A DNA stretch of 33,612 bases from the NCBI GenBank assembly GCA_035462025.1, contig DATHUR010000134.1, positions 1 to 33,612 on the forward strand, read 5' to 3'. Position numbers and translations under genes: made by a program. How positions within the stretch are numbered: position 1 is the first letter of the stretch; each line of letters begins with the position of its first letter. This DNA comes from Egicoccus sp035462025 (GTDB lineage: Bacteria > Actinomycetota > Nitriliruptoria > Nitriliruptorales > Nitriliruptoraceae). Below, one piece after another: positions 23,595 to 30,577 of this stretch. The notes beneath the pieces are model-generated. The model was given only the letters and a program-made list of their open reading frames with translations. It was not told where the DNA came from and did not search any database.

Positions 23595-23888
23595 TCACGG
23601 GGCGATGGTGATCGTCAGACGCAGAGCGGTCGTGTCGCCCGGCTCGAGCCCTTCGGCGCGTCGCACGGCGTCCTTGATCGGCACGAGGTAGCGGCCGTCC
23701 TTGGGGAACAGCGCCGTGGTCCACTCGGTGGCCCCGATGGTGACCGTCGCGGGGATCATGCCCCAGCCGTAGGTCACCAGCCCGGCGTGGTCGTGGATGA
23801 CCTCGCCGTCGTCGGCGGGCACCGCGACGAAGTGGAACGGGGAGGGCCCGCGCCAGTAGAAGACCTCGCCGTCGAACTCGAACTCCAT
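23595..23888 (-). CDS. DUF1905 domain protein
   Basis: A 97-residue protein from ATG 23888 that matches the DUF1905 pattern: MEFEFDGEVFYWRGPSPFHF followed by VAVPAD, then GWGMIPATVTIGATEWTTAL, then FPKDGRYLVPIKDAVRRAEG and a closing strand block. The family folds as a small beta-barrel of unknown function and is sometimes fused to YdeI-type domains, one of which lies 2 kb away in this window. It sits 39 bases after the DUF2237 gene and may share its transcript. Confidence 0.87.
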   Translation of the reverse strand: MEFEFDGEVFYWRGPSPFHFVAVPADDGEVIHDHAGLVTYGWGMIPATVTIGATEWTTALFPKDGRYLVPIKDAVRRAEGLEPGDTTALRLTITIAP

Positions 23889-23927
23889 GCGGCACAGCCA
23901 AGCACGCGCTTGCGGACAGCGGCGGTC

Positions 23928-24320
23928 CTAGCCGGCCAGGCCACCCGGGTCGTCGGGGACGTCCACCGCGTACCGCCGCAGGACCTCGAGCGGCACGATG
24001 TCGAGCACGCGCTCGTTGGTCGCGGCGAGCACGACCGGTGCGGCCGCGCCGTCGCGGTGTGCACGCAGCCAGTTCGGCGCGGTGACGCACCATCGCTCCC
24101 CCGGGTTCAGGCCGGGGAAGGCGAACTCGGGCCGCGGGGTGATCAGGTCGTTACCGATCGAGCGCTGGTGCTCGAGGAACTCGGCCGTCATGACGCCGCA
24201 GATGGTGTGGCTGCCGACGTCCCCTGGCCCGGTCCGGCACGAGCCGTCACGGAACCAGCCGGTCAGCGGGTCGACGCTGCAGCCCTCGAGGTCGCCGCCC
24301 AGCACGTTGCGCTCAGTCAT
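23928..24320 (-). CDS. DUF2237 family protein
   Basis: A 130-residue protein from ATG 24320. It has the strongly conserved DUF2237 blocks: NVLGGDLEGCSVDPLTGWFR then DGSCRTGPGDVGSHTICGVM, then GNDLITPRPEFAFPGLNPGE then RWCVTAP, with four of the usual Cys positions. The family is widespread in bacteria and algae; its function is not known. It is divergent from the enoyl-CoA hydratase gene across a 69-base gap. Confidence 0.93.
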   Translation of the reverse strand: MTERNVLGGDLEGCSVDPLTGWFRDGSCRTGPGDVGSHTICGVMTAEFLEHQRSIGNDLITPRPEFAFPGLNPGERWCVTAPNWLRAHRDGAAAPVVLAATNERVLDIVPLEVLRRYAVDVPDDPGGLAG

Positions 24321-24389
24321 GTTCGGCCCTCGCTCGTGGCCGGGAGCCTAGCTGTGCAAGCATCCGTGGCCGACCGCGCAGGAGACGTC

Positions 24390-25301
24390 ATGGAACTGCA
24401 GACCATCCGCTACGAGCGTGACGGCCATGTCGCCAGGATCACCCTCGACCGGCCCGAACGCGGCAATGGCCTGACCCGCCAGGTCATCGACGAACTCGCC
24501 GCCGCCGTCGAGCACGCCGACCTCGACCCGCAGGTGCGCGTGATGCTGCTGGCCGGCAACGGGACCGGCTTCTGCGGCGGCTACGACCTGGTCGACTCGG
24601 CCGAGGCGCTGGGGCGTGCCGCCGACATGTCCGACACGCCGGTGGGCGCCCCGACCGACCCGGCGGTGATGGCGGCAAACCACGATCCCGCCGCCACCTG
24701 GGACCCGATGGTCGACCACGGGATGATGAGCCGCAACGTGCGTGCCTTCATGAGCCTGTTCCACGCGGCCACGCCGGTCGTCTGCAAGGTCCACGGGTTC
24801 TGCGTCGGCGGTGGGACCGACCTCGCGCTGTGCTCGGACCTGCTCGTGATCGCCGACGACGCCAAGATCGGCTATCCGCCCGCGCGCGTCTGGGGTTCGC
24901 CCACCACCTCGCTGTGGACGACCCGGCTCGGACCACAGCGCGCGAAGCGGCTGCTGTTCACCGGCGACTGCCTGTCCGGCGCCGAAGCGCTCGAGTGGGG
25001 CCTGGCCATCGAGGCGCCGCCGGCCGACCGGCTCGACGAGCGGACCGAGGCACTGGTGCAGCGGATCGCGCAGATGCCGCTCAACCAACTGCAGATGATG
25101 AAGTTGCTGGTCAACCAGCAGGTCCACGGACAGGGGTTGTACGCCACGCAGGTGCTCGGGACCGTGTTCGATGGCATCGCGCGCCACACGGCCGAGGGCT
25201 ACGAATTCCAGGCACGCGCCGCCGAGGCCGGGTTCCGACAGGCGGTGCGCGAACGCGACGAGCCGTTCGGCGATGCGGGACGCTCGACGTTCAAGGGCTG
25301 A
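24390..25301 (+). CDS. Enoyl-CoA hydratase/isomerase family protein
   Basis: The ATG at 24390 follows AGGAGA by four bases; in-frame codons upstream lie within the opposing genes. The 303 residues show the crotonase fold: ITLDRPERGNGLTRQVIDEL, the oxyanion-hole strand FCGGYDL, and KVHGFCVGGGTDLALCSDLL then VIADDAKIGYPPARVWG. An insert near residues 70-115 (rich in Asp, Met and Pro) lengthens it over the typical 260 residues. The usual catalytic Glu pair is not obvious, so it may be an isomerase, a hydrolase or a hydratase. It is probably co-transcribed with the TIGR03085-like gene 26 bases downstream. Confidence 0.9.
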   Translation: MELQTIRYERDGHVARITLDRPERGNGLTRQVIDELAAAVEHADLDPQVRVMLLAGNGTGFCGGYDLVDSAEALGRAADMSDTPVGAPTDPAVMAANHDPAATWDPMVDHGMMSRNVRAFMSLFHAATPVVCKVHGFCVGGGTDLALCSDLLVIADDAKIGYPPARVWGSPTTSLWTTRLGPQRAKRLLFTGDCLSGAEALEWGLAIEAPPADRLDERTEALVQRIAQMPLNQLQMMKLLVNQQVHGQGLYATQVLGTVFDGIARHTAEGYEFQARAAEAGFRQAVRERDEPFGDAGRSTFKG

Positions 25302-25327
25302 CCCGACCCGACAGACGAGGAGACACC

Positions 25328-25960
25328 ATGCCGTGGATGGAGGACGAGCGCGCCGCCCTGGTGGCGACCGCCCGCGACACCGACCCGGACGCACCGACGC
25401 TGTGCGAGGGGTGGACGGCGCGGCACCTGCTCGCCCACCTGGTCGAACGCGAGCACCAGCCGTGGTTCGTCGCCGTGGACCTGGTGTCGAGCCGCCCCCC
25501 GGGCGAGGAACGGTTCATGAGCCGCCTCGTCGAGGAGGCGGCCGGACCGGCCGGCTACCGGTCCCTGGTCGAGACGTTCGCCGGTGGTCCGCCGGCGTGG
25601 TCGCCGATCGGGTTGGCCGGCGATCGCATGAACCTGGTCGAGTACGTCGTCCATCACGAGGACCTGCGCCGCGCCGGGCCGTCGCCCGCCCCGCCACGCG
25701 ACCTGCCGGCCAAGATGGAGGCCGCCGTGTGGCGCAAACTGCCCGCCGCCGTGAAGCTGCCGTTGCGCAAGAGCCCGGTCGGCATCGTCCTCGACGCGCC
25801 CGGTCACGGTCAGATCCAGGCGCGCAAGGGCGAGCTCACGGTGATCGTGTCCGGCACGCCGGTCGAACTGCTGCTGTGGGTGTTCGGTCGCCGCGACGTG
25901 GCCGATGTCGAGATGCAGGGCCTGCCGGCCGCGATCGAGCGGCTGCGTGCCTGGGCGTGA
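25328..25960 (+). CDS. TIGR03085-type metal-binding protein (mycothiol-transferase superfamily)
   Basis: ATG at 25328 after a GAGGAG ribosome-binding site; 210 residues. The start, with ALVATARDTDPDAPTLCEGW then TARHLLAHLVEREHQ, has the N-terminal helix and the first His of the DinB/maleylpyruvate-isomerase-like fold. NLVEYVVHHEDLRRA supplies the HHED motif, giving the probable metal-binding His set. The C-terminal part (VSGTPVELLLWVFGRRDV) is the small SCP2-like end found in this family. Such proteins are largely actinobacterial and are thought to use mycothiol. The substrate is unknown. Confidence 0.88.
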   Translation: MPWMEDERAALVATARDTDPDAPTLCEGWTARHLLAHLVEREHQPWFVAVDLVSSRPPGEERFMSRLVEEAAGPAGYRSLVETFAGGPPAWSPIGLAGDRMNLVEYVVHHEDLRRAGPSPAPPRDLPAKMEAAVWRKLPAAVKLPLRKSPVGIVLDAPGHGQIQARKGELTVIVSGTPVELLLWVFGRRDVADVEMQGLPAAIERLRAWA

Positions 25961-26013
25961 CCCGACAGCGACCCTGACGGCGTCGGTCCCCAGGGGCTGG
26001 TAGGACCACGCTC

Positions 26014-26456
26014 ATGGAGATCACGCGTACCCAGGCACTGCGGGTTCCGTGCCCACCAGCAGGGGCTCGGCGACGTGGCCGGCCAGGGCGCCCTGCGCGT
26101 CCTCGACCTCGGCGTGCAGGACACCGGCGGTCCCCGTGCGGCGCAATGGGCGCTGGTCCTGCGCGGGGCGAACCTCGACGAGGCCGACGCGGCAAAGGTC
26201 ATCTTCGACGCGGCCAAGCCGCTCGAGGCCGCCGGCATCGCCATCCTCGATGCCCTGGTGGCGGGTCCTCGGCCGGCCCGGGGGGTGCTGGCGGGTGTCG
26301 AGGTGATCGGCTCCTGGCGCCCGCGGTCGTCGGGCACGAAACTCCGTGCAGGTTGACCTCTGGGACGGCGGCAGCCCTCCCGCTGACCTCGAGCCGGAGG
26401 CGGAGGCGCTCGCCGACCACCGCGGCCAGCGCTTCGACGGTTTCGCGAAGCCGTGA
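26014..26456 (+). pseudogene. Decayed winged-helix DNA-binding domain (HTH_42, AlkZ/YcaQ-like) gene
   Basis: Three fragments in three frames read as one broken protein. Frame 1 from ATG 26014 gives MEITRTQALR; an extra G in the run at 26042-26044 shifts the rest out of frame. Frame 2 from 26045 gives FRAHQQGLGDVAGQGALRVL followed by DLGVQDTGG, the expected continuation, and later ADAAKVIFDAAKPLEAAG and GVEVIGSWRPRSSGTKL, ending at a stop at 26354-26356. Frame 3 from 26346 gives VQVDLWDGGSPPADL and closes at the stop at 26454-26456. About 1 kb is expected for an intact gene, so I infer at least one internal deletion in addition to the two frameshifts. Intact members are linked to repair of DNA crosslinks. 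The family call is from memory of the motif pattern. Confidence 0.72.
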
Positions 26457-26462
26457 GTCCCG

Positions 26463-27161
26463 TCAGCTGCGGTCGGGCTGCAGTTCGGCCAGCACGATCG
26501 TCACGTCGTCGGGTACCCGGGCCTGAACGACGCGCTCGAGCAGTTGTGCGATGGCGTCCTCGGCCGGGCCGGCGAGCAACTGTTCGAGCAGCGTCTCGGG
26601 GACCACGTCGGTCAACCCGTCGCTGGCCAGCAACAAACGCTCCCCCGGACGCAGGTCGGCGGTCTGCACGTGCGGGGCGAGATCGTGGTTGGCGCCGAGG
26701 CACTGGGCGATCTGCGAGCCGCCGATGCGGTCACTCACGGTGAGCTGATCGAGACGGCCGTCGCGGTAGCGCCACGCGGTCGAATCACCGGCGTTCGCGG
26801 CGATCAGCGTCCCGTCGAGCACGCTGGTCAGCGCCACGGTCGCGCCCATGCCGCGCAGCTCGGGATCCGACTGCATCGCGTCGTGCAGGGTGCGGTCGGC
26901 GAGTTGCAGCAGCGAGGCCGCCGAGCCCTCGTCGGTCGGGGCGTCCGCGGCGGCGAACAACTTGGCCGCGACCTGACTGGCCACGTTGCCGCCGGCATGG
27001 CCGCCCAGTCCGTCGACGGCGGCCAGCAGGCTGGGCAGGGGCAGGCGACGGTGCTCGATGCCGCTGACCTCGACGAACACCTCGTCGCCGGCGACGGCAC
27101 GGTCCTCGTTCTCGGTGTGCGTCAGCGACGCACGTGTCGCGATCCAGACCTCGAGCTCCAC
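26463..27161 (-). CDS. PP2C-family protein phosphatase
   Basis: GTG at 27161 with an AGGAGG ribosome-binding site; 232 residues. The PP2C metal ligands are present: NEDR (E19/D20), VDGLGGHAGG (D50), ASDGLTDVV (D181) and PDDVT (D218/D219). GMGATVALTSVLDGTLIAAN and GDSTAWRYRDGRL are the usual central strands. It is a stand-alone catalytic domain without a membrane anchor or sensor domain, like the small PstP/Stp-type phosphatases that dephosphorylate Ser/Thr on proteins. No Ser/Thr kinase lies nearby, so its target is unknown. A hairpin at 27233-27257 lies in its upstream region. Confidence 0.93.
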   Translation of the reverse strand: MELEVWIATRASLTHTENEDRAVAGDEVFVEVSGIEHRRLPLPSLLAAVDGLGGHAGGNVASQVAAKLFAAADAPTDEGSAASLLQLADRTLHDAMQSDPELRGMGATVALTSVLDGTLIAANAGDSTAWRYRDGRLDQLTVSDRIGGSQIAQCLGANHDLAPHVQTADLRPGERLLLASDGLTDVVPETLLEQLLAGPAEDAIAQLLERVVQARVPDDVTIVLAELQPDRS

Positions 27162-27232
27162 AGCGCCCCTCCTGTTCGCCGGCGGGCGGCGTCTCACGAG
27201 CGTCGCCGACCGAGGCCGTCGGCGGCGACGGC

Positions 27233-27257
27233 ACTGCCACCGGAAGGTGGTGGCAGT
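27233..27257 (-). promoter_or_regulatory. Perfect hairpin upstream of the PP2C gene
   Basis: ACTGCCACC at 27233-27241 and GGTGGCAGT at 27249-27257 are exact inverted halves around a seven-base loop. It ends 72 bases before the PP2C start and 102 bases after the hydrolase stop. Because another hairpin nearer the hydrolase better fits a terminator, this one may be a 5' leader structure or a protein-binding site. Function unknown. Confidence 0.4.
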
Positions 27258-27301
27258 TCGTGCCGTGGCCGCCGGCCCCGATACGGGCAGGAGATGGGAC
27301 A

Positions 27302-27336
27302 CGTCCGCGAATCCGGGCCTGAAACGCCCGCGGACG
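27302..27336 (-). terminator. Hairpin after the alpha/beta hydrolase gene
   Basis: CGTCCGCG at 27302-27309 and CGCGGACG at 27329-27336 are perfect inverted halves. Within the 19-base loop, GGGC and GCCC can extend the stem with a small bulge. It starts 23 bases past the hydrolase stop at 27359 on the minus strand. No U-tract. Confidence 0.5.
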
Positions 27337-27358
27337 CCCGACCACGACCGGCGGTGCG

Positions 27359-28165
27359 TCAGCGCGGCACGTCGGCGAGGAACTCGCGCAGGGCGGCCGT
27401 GACCGCCTGCGGCTGCTCGATCGTGCTGGTGTGGCCGGCGCCCGGGATCGTGACCAGGCGAGCCCCCGGGATCCCGGCGACCAGTCCCTGCGCCTTCGCC
27501 GGGGTCGTGGCGACGTCCTCGTCGCCGACCACGACCAGCGTCGGCGCCAGGATCTCGGACAGGTGCTCGGCGAAGCTCGGACGCTGTATGACCCCGTTCA
27601 CCGCCTTGGTGATGGACCGGGCGTTGCTCTCCAGGATCGCGCGCCACCGGTCGCGCTCGGCAGCCCGGGCGGGATCGTCGAGGAACGTCCGCCCGAACAT
27701 GATCGGCATCACCTGCGAGGACACCGGCTTGGTCCCGGCCACCCCGACGACGAGGTTGAGCGCCTTGTAGCGCGGGACGTTCCTGCTCGGTTCGGGGTCG
27801 GCGGAGGTCTCGAGCAGGCTGAGCGAGCGGACCAGGTCGGGCCGCCAGGCCGCGACCCGCATGCCGACGAACCCACCCATCGACAGCCCGACGACGTGCA
27901 CCGCACCCAGTTCGAGCTTCTCGATCAGGGCGACGGCATCCAGGGCGAGCAGGTCCATCGGGATGGTCGCCTCGGTGGGAACCGCGCTGCGCCCCTGCCC
28001 GCGATGGTCGTAGGCGATGCAGCGGTAGTCGGACCGCAGCGCCTCGACCTGGGGGCCGAACATGCGGTGGTCCCACAACAGCCCGTGGCTGAACAGGATC
28101 ACCTCGTCGCCCGTCCCGGAGTCCTCGTAGTACAGCCGGGTCCCGTTGACATCGAGGGTCGGCAT
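27359..28165 (-). CDS. Alpha/beta hydrolase
   Basis: ATG at 28165, two bases after the DinB stop (TGAGGATG), so the two genes are translationally linked. The 268 residues carry the fold-defining strings ILFSHGLLWDHRMFGPQVEA (oxyanion HG), YDHRGQGRS, nucleophile elbow GLSMGG with Ser95, VVVGDEDVATTP with acid Asp217, and GAGHTSTIEQP with His245. This layout matches 3-oxoadipate enol-lactonase-like and esterase-like members; substrate unknown. No aromatic-catabolism genes accompany it, so a lactonase role is not supported. Confidence 0.92.
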   Translation of the reverse strand: MPTLDVNGTRLYYEDSGTGDEVILFSHGLLWDHRMFGPQVEALRSDYRCIAYDHRGQGRSAVPTEATIPMDLLALDAVALIEKLELGAVHVVGLSMGGFVGMRVAAWRPDLVRSLSLLETSADPEPSRNVPRYKALNLVVGVAGTKPVSSQVMPIMFGRTFLDDPARAAERDRWRAILESNARSITKAVNGVIQRPSFAEHLSEILAPTLVVVGDEDVATTPAKAQGLVAGIPGARLVTIPGAGHTSTIEQPQAVTAALREFLADVPR

Positions 28166-28167
28166 CC

Positions 28168-28773
28168 TCAGTCCTCCGTCGGCTTGTCGGCGAAGCTGCG
28201 TGCGAGTTGCTCGAGCCGGTCGTGGTACGCGCGCCAGTGCTCGGCGTCGTGGAAGGCGAGATTGTCGCCCCCTTCCCGCAACCCGACCGCACCGTCGATC
28301 AGTTCGCGGACGATGTCTGCGTGGCCGGCATGGCGGTGGGTCTCGGTGGCGACGTGGACGAGGATGCGGTGCAGGGTGACCTCGTCCCGGCCCTCGGGCC
28401 ACCACGGCACCCGTCCGACCGCGTCGAGGTCGAGTTGGTCGATCGTGGCGTCCGCATGCCGCCAGACCCGCCGGTACAGGGCGACGATGTCGTCACGGGA
28501 CTCGTCCGCGGTGACCCACAGGTCGGCATTCGGGTCCGCGTCGAAGTCGAGGTCGGCCACCAGCGGCTCATCCATGGGACGACCGAACACCTCGCCGAAG
28601 TACCCGCCCTCGACCCCCGCGAGGTGCTTGACCAGGCCCAGCAGGTTGGTGCCCGTCGGCACCAGCGGCCGACGCACGTCGTACTCGGACAAGCCGTCGA
28701 GCTTCCACAGCACGGCGTCCCGACCACTCCGCAGGTAGCGGTGGAGGTCGTCCTTGAGGTCGTTCTGGGCCAT
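28168..28773 (-). CDS. DinB family protein (DUF664 type)
   Basis: ATG at 28773 with GGAG nine bases upstream; a GTG six codons earlier is an alternative. The 201 residues form the four-helix DinB fold: LVKHLAGVEGGYFGEVFGRP with the first His, and LHRILVHVATETHRHAGHAD with the other metal-ligand His residues. DUF664/DinB proteins in actinobacteria often belong to the mycothiol-dependent S-transferase superfamily. The exact substrate is unknown. It is the first gene of a unit with the hydrolase. Confidence 0.9.
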   Translation of the reverse strand: MAQNDLKDDLHRYLRSGRDAVLWKLDGLSEYDVRRPLVPTGTNLLGLVKHLAGVEGGYFGEVFGRPMDEPLVADLDFDADPNADLWVTADESRDDIVALYRRVWRHADATIDQLDLDAVGRVPWWPEGRDEVTLHRILVHVATETHRHAGHADIVRELIDGAVGLREGGDNLAFHDAEHWRAYHDRLEQLARSFADKPTED

Positions 28774-28814
28774 CGGTCCGCTCCGGGTCACCTGGCCCGA
28801 CCGTAACGCAACGG

Positions 28815-28842
28815 CGTGGGCGCCGACCGGTCGGCGCCCACG
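28815..28842 (-). terminator. Perfect 28-base palindrome after the DUF4097 gene
   Basis: CGTGGGCGCCGACC at 28815-28828 is an exact inverted copy of 28829-28842, giving a 12-bp stem with a CCGG tetraloop. It begins 20 bases past the DUF4097 stop at 28862 on the minus strand and lies before the DinB gene. A partly T-rich run (GTTGCGTTACG) follows on the minus strand. Confidence 0.7.
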
Positions 28843-28861
28843 TTCGTCCTCGTCGGCCCGT

Positions 28862-29674
28862 TCAGTCGGACGGGCGGATCGAGATGTTGCCGTTGCTGGT
28901 GCGTACCTCGACGACCGCGTCGGACGCGGGGTCGGTCGGCACCTCGATGTCGGTGCGGCCGTTGGAGGTGTTCGCCTCGACCGCGTAGGCCGTGTCGTCC
29001 GGCAACAGCACGTCGATGCGTCCGTTGGAGGTCTGCGCGACGAGTGTCTCGGGTGCGGTTGCCGCCTCGACCCACACGTCGCCGTTGCTGGTGACCACCT
29101 CGAGATGGTCGGACCTCGTGTCGCGGACCTCGATCCTGCCGTTGGAGGTGCGCAGCGTCACCCGGTCCTGGCCATCGGCGAACGTGATGTCGCCGTTGGA
29201 GGTGGACAGGTCGACCTGGCCGACGACGCCGACGACCTCGAGCGCGCCGTTGGACGCGCTGCCGGCGAGCAACATCTCGTGTGGCACCGTCACCAGGTAC
29301 TCGGCCCGGCACCCGATCGACATCACGCTCATCCGGCAGCCCGACTCGATCCGCAGGGTGGCGTCGATCTGGTCCTGGACCACCCGGGTCCCGCCGAACA
29401 GGCTGCGGACGGTCCGTTCGACCTCGACGCGGTCGGTGTCGGCGCCGACGACCTCGACGTCGCCGCTCGCGCTGAGGTCGAATTCGATGCGATCGACCCC
29501 GTCGTAGGCGGCGGTGGTCGTCGTCGTGGTGGCCAACGTGTTGGCCGCCAGGCTCAGGGCGAGCAGCACGGCGCCCACGAGCACCAGCGCGATACCGCCC
29601 CACATGTAGGTTCGGGAGGACGACCTGGCCGGCGGAGCGGTCTCGGGGCGTCGGGAGATCTGATTGGTGTCCAT
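28862..29674 (-). CDS. Membrane-anchored DUF4097 beta-helix protein
   Basis: ATG at 29674, with GAGG about eight bases upstream. The 270 residues have a short cytoplasmic tail, one TM helix (about 24-46) and a Thr-rich stalk. The extracellular part from about residue 58 to the end is a DUF4097-type right-handed beta-helix built from repeats containing SNG. The seven SNG motifs lie at residues 141, 159, 177, 196, 216, 237 and 260. A pair of Cys (113, 122) lies before the ladder. DUF4097 proteins are putative adhesins or cell-surface polarity factors; function unknown. It is followed by the 28-base palindrome and is divergent from the membrane protein at 29883. Confidence 0.9.
   Translation of the reverse strand: MDTNQISRRPETAPPARSSSRTYMWGGIALVLVGAVLLALSLAANTLATTTTTTAAYDGVDRIEFDLSASGDVEVVGADTDRVEVERTVRSLFGGTRVVQDQIDATLRIESGCRMSVMSIGCRAEYLVTVPHEMLLAGSASNGALEVVGVVGQVDLSTSNGDITFADGQDRVTLRTSNGRIEVRDTRSDHLEVVTSNGDVWVEAATAPETLVAQTSNGRIDVLLPDDTAYAVEANTSNGRTDIEVPTDPASDAVVEVRTSNGNISIRPSD
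28889..29257 (-). repeat. Seven-copy SNG repeat ladder inside the DUF4097 protein
   Basis: Seven copies of (T/A)SNG occur at 18, 18, 19, 20, 21 and 23-residue intervals, each followed by a hydrophobic/acidic beta strand such as DITF, RIEV, DVWV or RIDV. At the DNA level the plus strand shows seven CCGTTG boxes, five with a GAGG or GACG extension. The ladder corresponds to successive turns of the beta-helix. Confidence 0.8.
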
Positions 29675-29882
29675 GCCCTCAGCCTCCCCCGGCCGGTGCG
29701 TGTGGTCCATCGGGGATTCCCCCGGGCGACCCAGGAGATGCCCGCCCGACGTCAGGGTCGGCGTCTGGCCGTGTCGGTTCACCGCCCGACGCGCTGACCG
29801 GCGAAGGGCACGGGACCTTGCGCCCTGGCCCGGCAGGCCGGAACGGCGTTGACTGACGGTGTGCACGTCGGGAGGTGTTGCC

Positions 29883-30323
29883 ATGACCTCGACTCTCGCT
29901 CCGGGCCCCGCGACCCGGCGACCGCCGACGACGGCGGCCCGGTTCGGCTTCGCCGTGTCCATCGTCGTCAACCTCGTCCTGCTGTGGGCGGCGTATCAGC
30001 TGCTCGACTGGGGCTGGCCCGGGTTCCTGACCGCGGACTTCGAGCGGCTGCTGCCGCTCGTGACGGCCTCGTTGGTCGTGAGCATCGCCGCGAACGTCGC
30101 CTACCTGCTGTGGGACCGCCGCTGGGTCCGGCCCCTGGGCGACCTCGTCATCGCCGCGGTCGGGGTGGTCGTCACCGTCCGCTTCCTCGACGTGTTCCCG
30201 TTCGACTTCGCCGGCTACGCCACCGACTGGTCATGGCTCGCGCGCACGGTCCTGGCCGTCGGTCTGGTCGGCGCCGCCATCTCGGTGATCGTCAACGGCG
30301 TCAAACTCCTCACCGACGGGTAG
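29883..30323 (+). CDS. Four-helix membrane protein, unknown function
   Basis: ATG at 29883 after GGGAGGTG; a longer in-frame reading from 29859 lacks such a site. The 146 residues have a short Pro/Thr N-terminal tail and four predicted helices (about 23-43, 61-78, 88-105, 116-140). I recognise no named family; small four-helix proteins of this kind are common in actinobacteria. It is divergent from the DUF4097 gene across a 208-base gap in which I see no gene. It converges with the short gene at 30354. Confidence 0.8.
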   Translation: MTSTLAPGPATRRPPTTAARFGFAVSIVVNLVLLWAAYQLLDWGWPGFLTADFERLLPLVTASLVVSIAANVAYLLWDRRWVRPLGDLVIAAVGVVVTVRFLDVFPFDFAGYATDWSWLARTVLAVGLVGAAISVIVNGVKLLTDG

Positions 30324-30353
30324 GTCCGTCGCTGCGTCCCCGTCTCGGCGCAG

Positions 30354-30548
30354 TCAGGCCTCGGGCGGCCAGCGTCGTTCCTCCGGCCCCGGGCCGGCGA
30401 TCGTCTGCTGGATCTGCGACAGACGACGGTCCAGGGTGGTGTTGACGCGTTCGATCCCGTCGCTGATGCGCTTGAGCAGCACCAGGAGCACGATCACCGC
30501 CACCAGCGGTAGCAGGCTGAACAGCGATACGAACACGCCCCCGGTCAC
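30354..30548 (-). CDS. Single-pass small membrane protein (64 residues)
   Basis: GTG at 30548 with AAGGGG upstream. The protein starts with one strongly hydrophobic helix (about 6-25, FVSLFSLLPLVAVIVLLVLL) and ends in an amphipathic, charged helix ISDGIERVNTTLDRRLSQIQ that could form a coiled coil, then a Pro-rich tail. It follows the lipoprotein gene on the same strand by 29 bases and may be its operon partner. No family recognised. Confidence 0.65.
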   Translation of the reverse strand: MTGGVFVSLFSLLPLVAVIVLLVLLKRISDGIERVNTTLDRRLSQIQQTIAGPGPEERRWPPEA

Positions 30549-30577
30549 GGCGTCCCCTTCGTCGGCAGCGCGGGACC

